Assembly: GCA_964438705.1 (NCBI GenBank)
Contig: CAYTKQ010000002.1
Span: 124,001-188,000 of the forward strand
Reading direction: 5' to 3'
DNA from: Christensenella sp964438705
GTDB taxonomy: Bacteria > Bacillota > Clostridia > Christensenellales > Christensenellaceae
Length of the DNA: 64,000 nucleotides
The position numbers were made by a program, and so were the translations under genes. Below, one piece after another: positions 42,896 through 52,021 of the stretch (position 1 is the stretch's first letter; each line of letters starts with the position of its first letter). Below the pieces are notes generated by a model. It saw nothing but the letters and a program-made list of their open reading frames with translations, was not told the origin of the DNA and searched no databases.

Positions 42896-43666
42896 ATGAC
42901 AGATCAAAAGGTTGCAATCATCACAGGCGCGGCAAACGGCATCGGTCAGGCGACCGCTTATAAATTCGCAAACGAGGGCTATGCCGTAGCCATCGTGGAC
43001 GTGAACCCGACGCTCGTTGAGACGGAAAAAACCATTCGCGAAAAGGGACAGGAATGCTTCGCGTATGTGGGCGACGTTTCCAGCACCGATCAGATGAGCG
43101 AATTCGTTTCGCAAATCATCGAAAAATACGGGCGTATCGACGTGCTCAATAACAACGCGGGAATCGTCGTTGTCAAGCCGCTCGAGGATACGACGTTTGA
43201 GGAATTTCAGAAGGTGGCGGCGGTCAACATCGGGGGGACGTTCCTGCTTTGCAAGCTGGTGCTCCCCACCATGAAGAGCCAGAAAAGAGGCGCGATCGTC
43301 AATCTGGGCTCGGTGTCCGGGCATGTCGGGCAGACGGAGCACGCCATCTACGGCGCGACCAAGGGGGCGGTGATCGCCTTTACGCGCGCGGTGGCGTGGG
43401 AGGTGGCGGACTTCAACATACGCGTGAATTCGGTGAGTCCCGGGTCGGTGGACACCCCCATGCTGCGTTCGGATATCACGCTCGAATCCAACCGGCTGGG
43501 CATCCCGTATGAAGAAGTCAAGGCGCTCAGGGAAACGGAGCAGGCGTTCAACCGGTGGGCGGACCCGTCGGAAATCGCGGAAGCCATCTTCTTTCTGGCG
43601 AGCGAAAAGGCCTCGTTCGTCACGGGCTCGGATTTGCTGGTAGATTGCGGGTGGGTCGCGAAATAA
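42896..43666 (+). CDS. short-chain dehydrogenase/reductase (classical SDR)
   Basis: NAD(P)-dependent oxidoreductase of 256 residues. 'IITGAANGIGQATA' binds the cofactor, 'NNNAG' follows, the catalytic Ser is in 'NLGSVSGHVG' and the Tyr/Lys in 'IYGATKGA'. Asp at the end of strand 2 ('VAIVDVN') suggests NAD(H). It probably oxidises a hydroxyl to a keto group ahead of BKACE. The ATG at 42896 has GGGGGAG upstream; the gap from BKACE is 14 bases. Confidence 0.9.
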   Translation: MTDQKVAIITGAANGIGQATAYKFANEGYAVAIVDVNPTLVETEKTIREKGQECFAYVGDVSSTDQMSEFVSQIIEKYGRIDVLNNNAGIVVVKPLEDTTFEEFQKVAAVNIGGTFLLCKLVLPTMKSQKRGAIVNLGSVSGHVGQTEHAIYGATKGAVIAFTRAVAWEVADFNIRVNSVSPGSVDTPMLRSDITLESNRLGIPYEEVKALRETEQAFNRWADPSEIAEAIFFLASEKASFVTGSDLLVDCGWVAK

Positions 43667-43709
43667 CGCGGCACGCGCGGACAAACAAAAGATAAGAGAG
43701 GGATTGGGT

Positions 43710-44444
43710 TTGCAAGACGCTAACACAGGATATGTAACGGTAAAACGCCAGAACACCACGGAGATCATTGTAGAGAACCTTCTGCAAAAGATCAAGGAGA
43801 AGGAACTCAAGCCGGGGGACAAGCTTCCGCCCGAACGCGAGCTCGCCGCAATGATGAATACGAGCAGGCCGTCTCTGCGCGAGGCGATCAAGGCACTGCA
43901 AATGATGAATGTGCTCGACGTCCGGCAGGGCGCGGGAACATACATCAAGCATCTCGAGACGGAAAGCATCGTGGATCATCTGGATATCGTCTTCAAGGTG
44001 GACGACACGCTGCGGCAGGATCTTTATGAAGCGCGTGAGCTTCTGGAATCCGCGATGGCGCGTATGGCAGTCTTGAAGATGGATGAGCAAACCATTGGGG
44101 CGATCCGCGAGAATGTGAGGCGGGGCGCTGAAAACGTGGAGAATCCGGACGTGTTTTTGCAGCTTGACATCGAGCTGCATGAATTGATCCTGAACGCGGT
44201 GGATAACCGAATCCTCAACATGTTTATTCAGTCCATCAACAAGATCAGCATTGTAATGCGGAAAAAGACGAACAGCTCACTGGCGATCCGCAAGAAGGCA
44301 GTCACGGACCACAACCGCATCTGGCGCGCAATCGAAAAGCGCGACGCTGCGGCGGTCGGGGCGGCAATGATGAAGCATTTGAAAAATGTGGAAAAATATT
44401 ATGTCAGCCAGACGAGCGGAAATGGAAAGGACAATGAAGCATAA
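43710..44444 (+). CDS. FadR-subfamily GntR regulator
   Basis: Regulator of 244 residues. The winged helix is 'ENLLQKIKEKELKPGDKLPPERELAAMMNTSRPSLREAIKALQMMNVLDVRQGAGTYI'; the all-helical FCD effector domain follows, with possible metal-binding residues in 'DIELHELILNAVDNRIL' and 'VTDHNRIWRAIEKRDAAAVGAAMMKHL'. FCD domains bind carboxylic acids or sugar acids. The likely start is TTG at 43710 behind AGAGAGGG; a TTG at 43704 is too close to the site. It overlaps the epimerase gene by 11 bases. Candidate targets are the TTGG/CCAA elements at 39006 and 39212. Confidence 0.9.
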   Translation: MQDANTGYVTVKRQNTTEIIVENLLQKIKEKELKPGDKLPPERELAAMMNTSRPSLREAIKALQMMNVLDVRQGAGTYIKHLETESIVDHLDIVFKVDDTLRQDLYEARELLESAMARMAVLKMDEQTIGAIRENVRRGAENVENPDVFLQLDIELHELILNAVDNRILNMFIQSINKISIVMRKKTNSSLAIRKKAVTDHNRIWRAIEKRDAAAVGAAMMKHLKNVEKYYVSQTSGNGKDNEA

Positions 44445-45378
44445 ATATTTGGTGACCGGAGCCACGGGCTGCATCGGTTCGTGGGTCACAAGAAATCTTG
44501 TGAAGGATGGCGAGAGCGTGTATGCGCTCGTGCGCGATCCCAAAAAGCTGCAAAGCCTGCGGCTCATTATGACGCAGGAGGAAATCGACGAGATACACAT
44601 CATTAAGGGAGACATCCTAGACGCGGCGCTGATCCGAGAAACCGTTCTGCAGGAGGGGATCACAAAAATCATCCACCTTGCCGCCATGCAGATGCCGTTT
44701 TGCGCGGCAGACCCCGTGCGGGGCGCACGGGTGAATGTGGAGGGAACGGTAAACGTTTTCGAGGCGGCAAAGGCCGCGGGTCTCCCCTCGATTGTATACT
44801 CGAGCAGCACGGCGGTGTACGGCAAAAATTTTGAGTACGAAAACGGCGTGTTCAATCATGCATCGCCCTTCCTGCCGCATTCCCACTATGGCGTATACAA
44901 AATCGCAAACGAGGGAAGCGCGAAGATCTACTATGAAAACGACGGGATATCGAGCATCGGCATCCGTCCATATGTGGTGTACGGCCCAATGCGCGATCAG
45001 GGTATGACCTCCACACCCACCACGGCTATCAAGATGGCGGTACAGGGGGAGGAATACAAAATATCCTTTGGCGGCTGGTGTGATTTCCAGTATGCGGAAG
45101 ACACCGCAAGGGCTTTCATTGCCGCGGCGAATGCGGATTTTGTGGGGGCAGAGGTGTTCAACCTGGGCGGCGAGCGCGTCAGCGTGCCGCAGATCATAGA
45201 GGCGATCGACAATGTATGTCCGAATGCGTCCATCACATACGACGATATCCCGCTGCCCTTTCCGCAGTTTGAAAACGGCGGAGAGCTGGAAAAGGTGATT
45301 GGCAAGCTCGAAATCACGCCGCTTGCACAGGGAATCGCGCAAAGCGCGGAGATATTCAGGCGCGCACAGGGCATGTGA
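44434..45378 (+). CDS. NAD-dependent epimerase/dehydratase (extended SDR)
   Basis: Protein of 314 residues. 'LVTGATGCIGSWVTRNLV' is the glycine-rich NAD site, 'IHLAAMQMPF' and 'VYSSSTAVYGKN' follow, and the catalytic pair is in 'YGVYKIANEG'. The family covers sugar-nucleotide epimerases and also free-acid dehydrogenases such as uronate dehydrogenase or D-erythronate dehydrogenase. In this operon a sugar-acid dehydrogenase is more plausible than a nucleotide-sugar enzyme, but that is inference. ATG at 44434 has GGAAAGG upstream and overlaps the GntR gene. Confidence 0.85.
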   Translation: MKHKYLVTGATGCIGSWVTRNLVKDGESVYALVRDPKKLQSLRLIMTQEEIDEIHIIKGDILDAALIRETVLQEGITKIIHLAAMQMPFCAADPVRGARVNVEGTVNVFEAAKAAGLPSIVYSSSTAVYGKNFEYENGVFNHASPFLPHSHYGVYKIANEGSAKIYYENDGISSIGIRPYVVYGPMRDQGMTSTPTTAIKMAVQGEEYKISFGGWCDFQYAEDTARAFIAAANADFVGAEVFNLGGERVSVPQIIEAIDNVCPNASITYDDIPLPFPQFENGGELEKVIGKLEITPLAQGIAQSAEIFRRAQGM

Positions 45379-45441
45379 CAGCCCACGCTTCAGAAAAAAC
45401 GCATGCGTTGCACAATATGCAAGGCACAAGGCACAATTGTA

Positions 45442-45478
45442 TTGTGTACGGGCAGCGATACCAATATAATCTTGGTAT
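45442..45478 (+). promoter_or_regulatory. promoter of importer D with operator over the -10 box
   Basis: TTGTGT at 45442-45447, 17 bases, TATAAT at 45465-45470. The -10 box is the centre of a perfect inverted repeat, ATACCAA and TTGGTAT (45458-45478), a textbook repressor position. The rest of 45379-45671 shows no gene. Confidence 0.7.
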
Positions 45479-45671
45479 AAGCTAGACGACAAAACTATTT
45501 AAAAGATATTCAGCGAGAACAACTAAAACAAAAAGGGATTTGGGAAAGGCATTGATACGATGGCATGCTTTGTGTATCCGTTTTACCCAAAATCCGGCTC
45601 TTAGGTACATGATTTGCGGCAGCAAGAACGCGGCCGTGTGAAAAGAAAACAATAAAAACGGAGGAAAGAAA

Positions 45672-46715
45672 ATGAAAAAAGGTTTATTTCTGGTAATCGT
45701 TCTGGTCGTTCTTCTGGCTATGAGCGCGTGCGCGGCCCCGGCCGCTCCCCAAGCGCCTTCGACGGAGGCTTCTCAAGACAATCAGGCCGGCGCGGACAAC
45801 ACCGCATCCGAACCTGCTGCGGCAGGCGGTGAAATGACGATTGGCGTAACGATGCAGGGGAACCAGAGCGGTTTCGTGCAGTATCTCACATCCGGAATCT
45901 ATGAATATCAGAAAAACAGTGCGCCCGATGTGAAGCTTGACGTTGTGTTTGCGGACGACGACGCGGCAAAACAACACAGCCAGATCGAGACGTTCATCTC
46001 CAAGGGCGTGAAAGCAATCATCATGAACCCTGTGGATAAAGTGCAGGGGGCGGCGGCCGTGGATATGGCAGCAGACGCAGGCATCCCGATCATCACGCTG
46101 AATACGACGACGGACAGCACGAAAAATGCGGCGCACGTCGGCTCTGACGATGTGGAATCCGGACGCATGCAGATGCAGCGCCTGATCGACGTGGTGGGAA
46201 AAGACGCGAAGATCGCTTATGTAGATGCAGTTCTTGGGCATTCCGCTCAGGTTAACCGTGCGCTGGGCTACAAAGAGATTCTGGAAGCAAACCCGACCGT
46301 CACACTGGTTACCACCGGCGTGGGCAATTGGTCGGCGGACGAATCCATGAAGCTGGTTGAAAACTGGCTGCAATCCGGTCAGGAGATCGACGCGATCGCC
46401 TGCGAGGCAGACTGTCAATTGACGGGCGTCATCACGGCTGTGGAAAATGCCAACATGATCGGCAAGATCGTGCTGAGTGGCATGGACTGCGATCCGCTTA
46501 TCATGGACGCGATCGAAGCGGGCAAGGTAGACAGCTCCATTTGGCAGGACGGGCTTGGTCAGGGCGAAAACGCGCTCAGGCTGGCGATCGCCGCTGCAAA
46601 TGGCGAGACGGTCGAAGACTTCATGATCCCCTATGAACTGTGCACGAAGGAAAACGTTGCGGATTATCGCGTTCAGGCAGAAGCCAGAGACGCGCTGGCA
46701 AAAACATATTTCTAA
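45672..46715 (+). CDS. sugar-binding lipoprotein of importer D
   Basis: Lipoprotein of 347 residues with lipobox AMSAC and lipidated C20, then a Pro/Ala/Ser/Asn linker to about residue 50. The mature part is RbsB-like: 'TIGVTMQGNQSGFVQYLTSGIYEYQKN', 'IETFISKGVKAIIMNPVDKVQGAAAVDMAADAGIPIITLNT', 'GRMQMQRLIDVVGKDAKIAYVDAVLGHSAQVNRALGYKEIL'. This branch binds sugars or cyclitols. Start behind GGAGG. It leads an operon that includes ATPase, one permease and a flavoprotein. Confidence 0.9.
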   Translation: MKKGLFLVIVLVVLLAMSACAAPAAPQAPSTEASQDNQAGADNTASEPAAAGGEMTIGVTMQGNQSGFVQYLTSGIYEYQKNSAPDVKLDVVFADDDAAKQHSQIETFISKGVKAIIMNPVDKVQGAAAVDMAADAGIPIITLNTTTDSTKNAAHVGSDDVESGRMQMQRLIDVVGKDAKIAYVDAVLGHSAQVNRALGYKEILEANPTVTLVTTGVGNWSADESMKLVENWLQSGQEIDAIACEADCQLTGVITAVENANMIGKIVLSGMDCDPLIMDAIEAGKVDSSIWQDGLGQGENALRLAIAAANGETVEDFMIPYELCTKENVADYRVQAEARDALAKTYF

Positions 46716-46735
46716 GAAGCAAGCGGGAGAAGCAA

Positions 46736-46760
46736 GGGCGGCGGAATATGACCGCCGCCC
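46736..46760 (+). promoter_or_regulatory. GC-rich hairpin between binding-protein and ATPase genes (importer D)
   Basis: Stem GGGCGGCGG with a 7-base loop and no T-run, 21 bases after the binding-protein stop. Fourth instance of this arrangement. Confidence 0.75.
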
Positions 46761-46871
46761 AAATTCCCCGATAAACGGAAGGCGCAAAGCAAGCGATGCG
46801 CAAAAGCCGCCAAAGGAAGCGCCGATGTGGTGCTGACGGGCGCGCGGATATGGTTTAGGAAAGGGGCTGCA

Positions 46872-48386
46872 ATGATGTCGGGCGAAGTCATTCTCGAAAT
46901 GAAAAACATAGATATGCGGTTCAAAGGCGTTCACGCACTGGATGATGTGTCGATCACTCTGCGCGCGGGCGAAGTTCACGCCCTTGTGGGCGAGAACGGC
47001 GCCGGGAAATCAACGCTGATGAAAATATTGATTGGCCTGTATCAGCCGGTGAGCGGGGAAATTATCTATAAAGGTGAAAAAGTGGAATTCAAATCCGTTA
47101 TGGATACCAAAAACCTCGGCATCAGCATGATCTTTCAGGAGTTCAATCAGGTGACCCAAATGACGGTCATGGAAAATATCTATTTGGGGCGGGAACCCAA
47201 AACAAAGTACGGCATGGTGGATTACAAAAAAATGTATGAGGATTCCAGAAAATTGCTGGAACGGCTGGGCGTGAATCTGGACCCGAAGGCAAAAATGTGC
47301 GATCTCACGGTGGCGAGCCATCAACTGGTGGAGATCGTAAAAGCGATTTCTTATAACGCGCAGATCATTATAATGGACGAACCCACCTCCGCGCTCAATC
47401 AGGCGGAGATCAAATACTTATTGGAAATGGTCGAAAAGCTGAGAGCGGAAGGCAAGTCAATCGTATTCATCTCGCATAAAATGGATGAGATCTATGGCGT
47501 GTGCACCCGCGCGACGATCCTGCGGGATGGGAAATTCATCCATTCGGGGCTCGTGAAAGACATCAAGGAAAGCGAGCTCATCAAAATGATGGTCGACCGC
47601 GAGGTCACCGAGCTGTTCCCCAAAATGGAGGCGGAAATCGGCGAGGTGATCTTGGAGGTGAAAAACCTCACCAGAAAAGATGATTTTCAAAACATCAGCT
47701 TTCAGCTGCACAAGGGAGAAATATTGGGCATTGCTGGACTGATGGGCGCGGGGCGCACGGAGGTCGTGGAGGCGATCGTCGGGCTGCGGCCTTTTGACAG
47801 CGGCGAAATCTATTTTCACGGCGAGCGCATCGTGAATAAAATCCCCGAGGATGCGGTGAAGCGGGGCATCATCATGGTACCGGAGGACAGAAAGAAAAAC
47901 GGGCTGGTGCTCAAGCTGAGCGTGCGCGACAACATCCTGATGTCCGCGCTCAAAAAGTGCGTGCGCGGCGGCCTGATCCGCAAGGAACTCGAGAATAAGG
48001 CGTGTGATGAATTTGGAACCAAGCTTGAGATCAAGATGAGCAGCTCTAAGCAGATTTGTGCGAATTTGTCGGGGGGCAATCAGCAGAAGGTGGTCATATC
48101 CCGCATATTGAATGCGGAGCCGGAGGTCATCATTTTGGATGAACCGACGCGCGGTATCGACGTGAAGACGAAATCCGACATCCACAGGCTGATGTCTTCA
48201 CTGGCGCAGGAGGGCAAAGCGATCATCATGGTGTCCTCGGAGATCCCGGAGGTACTGGGTATGAGCGACAGGGTGATCGTGCTGCACGAGGGCGTTTTGA
48301 CGGGAACGCTCGACCGGAGCGATTTTGATTCCGGTCGCGTGATGGAACTGGCTGTAAAAGAAGAAGCGGAGGAACAGGCGTTATGA
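46872..48386 (+). CDS. sugar ABC importer ATPase D (RbsA/MglA family)
   Basis: Double ATPase of 504 residues. Domain 1: GENGAGKS and 'IIIMDEPTSALNQAEI'. Domain 2: Walker A position reads GLMGAGRTE (Lys to Arg, frequent in this family), signature 'LSGGNQQKV' and 'IILDEPTRGIDVKTKSDIH'. ATG codons at 46872 and 46875 both follow GGAAAGGGG; a longer frame upstream has no ribosome-binding site. The 3' end overlaps the permease by ATGA. Confidence 0.92.
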   Translation: MMSGEVILEMKNIDMRFKGVHALDDVSITLRAGEVHALVGENGAGKSTLMKILIGLYQPVSGEIIYKGEKVEFKSVMDTKNLGISMIFQEFNQVTQMTVMENIYLGREPKTKYGMVDYKKMYEDSRKLLERLGVNLDPKAKMCDLTVASHQLVEIVKAISYNAQIIIMDEPTSALNQAEIKYLLEMVEKLRAEGKSIVFISHKMDEIYGVCTRATILRDGKFIHSGLVKDIKESELIKMMVDREVTELFPKMEAEIGEVILEVKNLTRKDDFQNISFQLHKGEILGIAGLMGAGRTEVVEAIVGLRPFDSGEIYFHGERIVNKIPEDAVKRGIIMVPEDRKKNGLVLKLSVRDNILMSALKKCVRGGLIRKELENKACDEFGTKLEIKMSSSKQICANLSGGNQQKVVISRILNAEPEVIILDEPTRGIDVKTKSDIHRLMSSLAQEGKAIIMVSSEIPEVLGMSDRVIVLHEGVLTGTLDRSDFDSGRVMELAVKEEAEEQAL

Positions 48387-49366
48387 GTACGAAAGAAAAT
48401 GCACTGAAAAAAATCAACGGCAAAACGTTATTGAGCGAATATGGGATCGTGATCGGCTTTGTGGTGATCATTGCCGCGTTTGGCATCATGGCACCCTCCT
48501 TTTTCACGGTGGCGAATGCGGTCAACATCCTGCGGCAGGTCTCGTGCATCGGCATCGCGACCATCGCGGTCGGCATGCTCATCATCATGGACTGCATCGA
48601 CCTTTCCATTGGCTCTATGTTTGCGCTGTGCGGCGTGACGGCGGCGCTCACCGTATCCACCGGAGTAGGCGGCTTCGGCCTTCCGGCAGGCCTCGGCTAT
48701 GTGGTGGGTATCCTGACAGGCGTCATATTTGCCCTGTTCAACGGCTTCATCGTGGCAAAGGGAAAGATACCGGCATTCATCGTGACCATGGGCTCCATGT
48801 CCATCGCCAGAGGGCTGGCGCTCATCCTTGCGCACGGTATGCCGGTCGGCAGCCTGCCGGAGGAGTTTACCTTCCTCGGCACGGCGTCGCTTGATTCCAT
48901 GAACTTGATCCCGTGGACGGTCATCATGTTCATCATCGTGGTGGTCGTCATGAACATCGTCATGAAAAAGACGACGACGGGGCGTTATATCTATGCGGTC
49001 GGCGGCAACGAAGACGCGGCGAAGGCAGCGGGTATCAACGTCGACAGAGTGAAAATCGTGACCTATCTGATCGAAGGCGCGCTGGTGGGCCTAGCGGCGA
49101 CATTGCTCACCTCCCGGCTCAAGTCTGCCGCTCCGGCCTCCGGCGTCGGCTATGAAATGGACGCCATCGCCGGGAGCATCATCGGCGGTGTCAGCTTCAC
49201 GGGCGGCATCGGTACGGTGGGCAATATGGTGCTCGGCGCGCTGCTCATCGGCGTGATCAACAACGGGATGGACCTTCTCGGCGTCGATCCGTTTTATAAG
49301 CAGATCGTCAAGGGCGCGATCATCGTTGCGGCGGTGCTCATCGACAGAAAGCGTTCGGGCAGATAA
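48383..49366 (+). CDS. sugar ABC importer permease D (RbsC family), single
   Basis: Membrane permease of 327 residues with 'IIMDCIDLSIGSMFALCGVTAAL', 'KTTTGRYIYAVGGNEDAAKAAGI' and 'SIIGGVSFTGGIGTVGNMVLGALLIGV'. It is the only permease of importer D, so the channel should be a homodimer, unlike importers A to C. Translationally coupled to the ATPase. Confidence 0.92.
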   Translation: MSTKENALKKINGKTLLSEYGIVIGFVVIIAAFGIMAPSFFTVANAVNILRQVSCIGIATIAVGMLIIMDCIDLSIGSMFALCGVTAALTVSTGVGGFGLPAGLGYVVGILTGVIFALFNGFIVAKGKIPAFIVTMGSMSIARGLALILAHGMPVGSLPEEFTFLGTASLDSMNLIPWTVIMFIIVVVVMNIVMKKTTTGRYIYAVGGNEDAAKAAGINVDRVKIVTYLIEGALVGLAATLLTSRLKSAAPASGVGYEMDAIAGSIIGGVSFTGGIGTVGNMVLGALLIGVINNGMDLLGVDPFYKQIVKGAIIVAAVLIDRKRSGR

Positions 49367-49380
49367 CGGAGGCGGCAGCA

Positions 49381-50007
49381 ATGAAGGTTATTTTGGTAAA
49401 CGGCAGTCCCCACGAAAGAGGGGTCACCCACACCGCATTGTGCGCGGTGGAAGCGGGGCTGCGGCAATATGACATCGAGACGGAACATTTCCGTCTTGGG
49501 CAAAAGCCCATTCAAAGCTGTACGGCATGCTGCACGTGTATGGACGGGCGAGGCCGCTGTGTGTACGAAGATGACGCGGTCAACGCTTTTCTCGAACGCG
49601 CACAGGGTGCGGATGGATTTGTGTTCGGTTCGCCGGTGCATTATGCCTCGGCAAGCGGCGCGATGACGGCATTTTTGGACAGGTGCTTTTTTGCGGGCGG
49701 TATGCATTTTGCAGGCAAACCGGGCGCGGCGGTGTGCGCGCTCAGAAGAGGCGGCGCGACCGCAACACTCGATCAGCTGAACAAATATATGGCGCAGGCG
49801 CGTATGCCCGTGGCATCCTCGCTCTATTGGAATATGCTGCACGGCATGAGCCCGGAAGAGGCGCAGACGGACGAAGAGGGGATGCAGGCCATGCGGGTGT
49901 TGGGCGAAAACCTCGGTCATATGCTGCGCTGCTTTGAGGCGGGGGCAAAGGCGGGCGTGAAACCACCGTCGCAGGCGGAGCACATTTTCACCAATTTTGT
50001 GCGCTGA
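49381..50007 (+). CDS. flavodoxin-like NADPH-dependent FMN reductase / flavoprotein
   Basis: Protein of 208 residues. 'MKVILVNGSPHERGVTHTAL' is the FMN-phosphate loop; 'FGSPVHYASASGAMTAFLDRCFFAG' contacts the flavin; a cysteine-rich insert 'CTACCTCMDGRGRC' resembles that of iron-sulfur flavoproteins. It could carry electrons or reduce quinones or keto groups. It starts 14 bases after the permease and ends the importer D operon; its role there is not known. Confidence 0.82.
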   Translation: MKVILVNGSPHERGVTHTALCAVEAGLRQYDIETEHFRLGQKPIQSCTACCTCMDGRGRCVYEDDAVNAFLERAQGADGFVFGSPVHYASASGAMTAFLDRCFFAGGMHFAGKPGAAVCALRRGGATATLDQLNKYMAQARMPVASSLYWNMLHGMSPEEAQTDEEGMQAMRVLGENLGHMLRCFEAGAKAGVKPPSQAEHIFTNFVR

Positions 50008-50056
50008 GCGTACGTCGATTTGCTGCATCAATATCGTGTAAAGCGCAAAATAAAAA

Positions 50057-50101
50057 TAAACGCACCCATTGTTGCATACTATACAACGATAGGTGCGTTT
50101 A
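50057..50101 (+). terminator. terminator-like stem after importer D operon
   Basis: Stem TAAACGCACC / GGTGCGTTTA extended by a second block (ATTGTTG / CAACGAT). Only a short T-run follows. Confidence 0.65.
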
Positions 50102-50119
50102 AGCATTGTAGTCGTGAAA

Positions 50120-50134
50120 ATCGTATGTTACGAT
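50120..50134. promoter_or_regulatory. palindrome before the ThDP-enzyme gene
   Basis: ATCGTA and TACGAT around three bases, 66 bases before the coding start. A possible operator for the IclR-type regulator at 53819; no clear -35/-10 pair could be fixed. Confidence 0.35.
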
Positions 50135-50199
50135 GACAAAAACAATCCATGGAATGTCTTTCGATCACCAAAGTAATAATGAGAAAAAGAGGTAAAACG

Positions 50200-52008
50200 A
50201 TGAAACTGACAGGCGGTCAAATCATATTAAAGTATCTGGAAAAAGAAGAGGTGCCTTACATCCTCGGAATTCCCGGACACGGGATACTCAGCTTCTTCGA
50301 CGCGGTGCGCGAAGCGGAGGCGCAAGGAAAGATCAAATATATGCAGGTAAAGCACGAGCAGGCGGCGGTGCATATTGCGGACGGATATTTCCGCACCTGC
50401 GGAAAACCGCTGGCGGTCTTCACCTCCATCGGGCCGGGCGCGCTCAACACCTCTATCGGGCTTGGAACCGCCTACGTCGATTCCAGTGCGGTCTTTCAGG
50501 TGTCGGGCGATACGCACGTGCACATGAAGGGCGTGGGCGTGCTGCAGGAGATCGAGCGCTATCAGGATTCCAATTTTATCCGCGCGCTGGAGCCGGTGAC
50601 AAAGCGAAGCTGGCGCGCCGAATCGGTGGCACAGCTGCCCAAGATCGTGCAGCGGGCCTTCAATCAGATGCTGACGGGCAGAAAAGGCCCGGTGCTGCTC
50701 TCGCTGCCTATGGACGTGCAGGCGGCGGCCATCGACGTGGAGCTGCCGACACCGGACCGGCACAAGGCGGGCCGTGGTCCGGCGGGTGAACAGGCCATGA
50801 TCGACAAAGCGGTCGCGCTGATGAAGGGTGCAAAGCGCCCCGTGATCCTTGCGGGCGGCGCGATGCTCAGAAGCGGTTATCACGACAAACTGGTTGAACT
50901 TGCGGAGCTTTGGGGCGCGGCGGTGGTCACGACGATGGCGGGCAAAAGCGCGTTCCCGGAAGATCATACGCTGTATGGCTTTCACACAGGTTCAAAGGGT
51001 ACGCCCGTGGGCCTTGCGCTTACGCGCGACGCGGATGTTGTGCTTGCGCTGGGAACGCGCTTTGCGGATGAGACAACGTGCTCGTACCGCAAGGGAACGG
51101 CATTCGATTTTTCCAAGACCAAGCTGATCCATGTGGACATCGAGGCGGGCGAGATCGGAAAAAATTATGGCTGCGACGTGGGAATTTTGGGTGAGCTTAC
51201 GGTGGTGATCGACCAACTGCTCGATGCGTGCCGCGCGGCGGGCGTACAGGACGGCGATTTCATGCAGAAGGAATATACGCAGGAAATTCTGCGCCTGAAA
51301 AAGGACTGGGCGGCGTTGCTCGAAGAAAAACGCGCGAAAAAATTCGACAAGATCACGATCTCCCAGCTTATTGGGAAAATGGGCGAGTATCTCCCCGAGG
51401 ATACGATCATTGCGACCTCGTCCGGCAACACGCAGGCACAGCTGTTTCAGGAATATTGCTTCAAAAAGCCGCAGACGCACCTCACCACAGGCGGATTTTC
51501 CACAATGGGATGGGCTGTTCCGGCGGCGATCGGCGCGAAAATGGCGAAGCCCGAGGCCCCGGTGGTCGCGTTTTTGGGGGACGGCGACTTCATGATGATC
51601 ATGCAGGAGCTTTCCACGATGGCGCAGTACAACATTCCCGTGGTGATCCTGCTGGTGAACAACAGCGGGTGGATGGCAATTAAGGATCTGCAAAACGATG
51701 TGTACGGCGACGACTACACCTTCGGGAATGACTGGATCAGGGACGGCAAGTCCTATTCGCCCGATTTTACGGAGATCGCGAAGAACTTTGGGATACACGC
51801 GCAGAAAATCTCGCAGGAGAGCGAGGTAGAGGACGCGTTCAAGACGGCGTTTGCGCAAAACGCGCCCGCGCTCATCGAGGTGGACGTGTACCGCAACTAT
51901 CCGGAGTCAGGCGGTGAAGCGTTCGGCTGGTGGGACGTACCCATCCCGGAGCACATGAAGGAATTGCGCGCCAAGTATGAGGCGGGCAAAGCGGAAGAAC
52001 AGGTTTGA
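50200..52008 (+). CDS. ThDP-dependent enzyme, acetolactate-synthase / IolD-like
   Basis: Protein of 602 residues with the three domains of the family. E53 in 'KHEQAAVHIADGYFR' is the ThDP-activating glutamate; the middle domain has 'LAGGAMLRSGYHDKLVELAELWGAAVVTTMAGKSAFP'; the C-terminal ThDP motif 'GDGDFMMIMQELSTMAQYNIPVVILLVNNSGW' has D461. The family includes acetolactate synthase, glyoxylate carboligase and IolD (a ring-opening hydrolase of inositol breakdown). Neighbours (Gfo/Idh, RpiB-like, methylmalonate-semialdehyde-dehydrogenase-like) favour a role in sugar or cyclitol breakdown. True IolD is longer and has differing N-terminal residues, so function is open. ATG at 50200 behind AGAGG. 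Confidence 0.82.
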   Translation: MKLTGGQIILKYLEKEEVPYILGIPGHGILSFFDAVREAEAQGKIKYMQVKHEQAAVHIADGYFRTCGKPLAVFTSIGPGALNTSIGLGTAYVDSSAVFQVSGDTHVHMKGVGVLQEIERYQDSNFIRALEPVTKRSWRAESVAQLPKIVQRAFNQMLTGRKGPVLLSLPMDVQAAAIDVELPTPDRHKAGRGPAGEQAMIDKAVALMKGAKRPVILAGGAMLRSGYHDKLVELAELWGAAVVTTMAGKSAFPEDHTLYGFHTGSKGTPVGLALTRDADVVLALGTRFADETTCSYRKGTAFDFSKTKLIHVDIEAGEIGKNYGCDVGILGELTVVIDQLLDACRAAGVQDGDFMQKEYTQEILRLKKDWAALLEEKRAKKFDKITISQLIGKMGEYLPEDTIIATSSGNTQAQLFQEYCFKKPQTHLTTGGFSTMGWAVPAAIGAKMAKPEAPVVAFLGDGDFMMIMQELSTMAQYNIPVVILLVNNSGWMAIKDLQNDVYGDDYTFGNDWIRDGKSYSPDFTEIAKNFGIHAQKISQESEVEDAFKTAFAQNAPALIEVDVYRNYPESGGEAFGWWDVPIPEHMKELRAKYEAGKAEEQV

Positions 52009-52021
52009 GGGAGGAAAAGCC

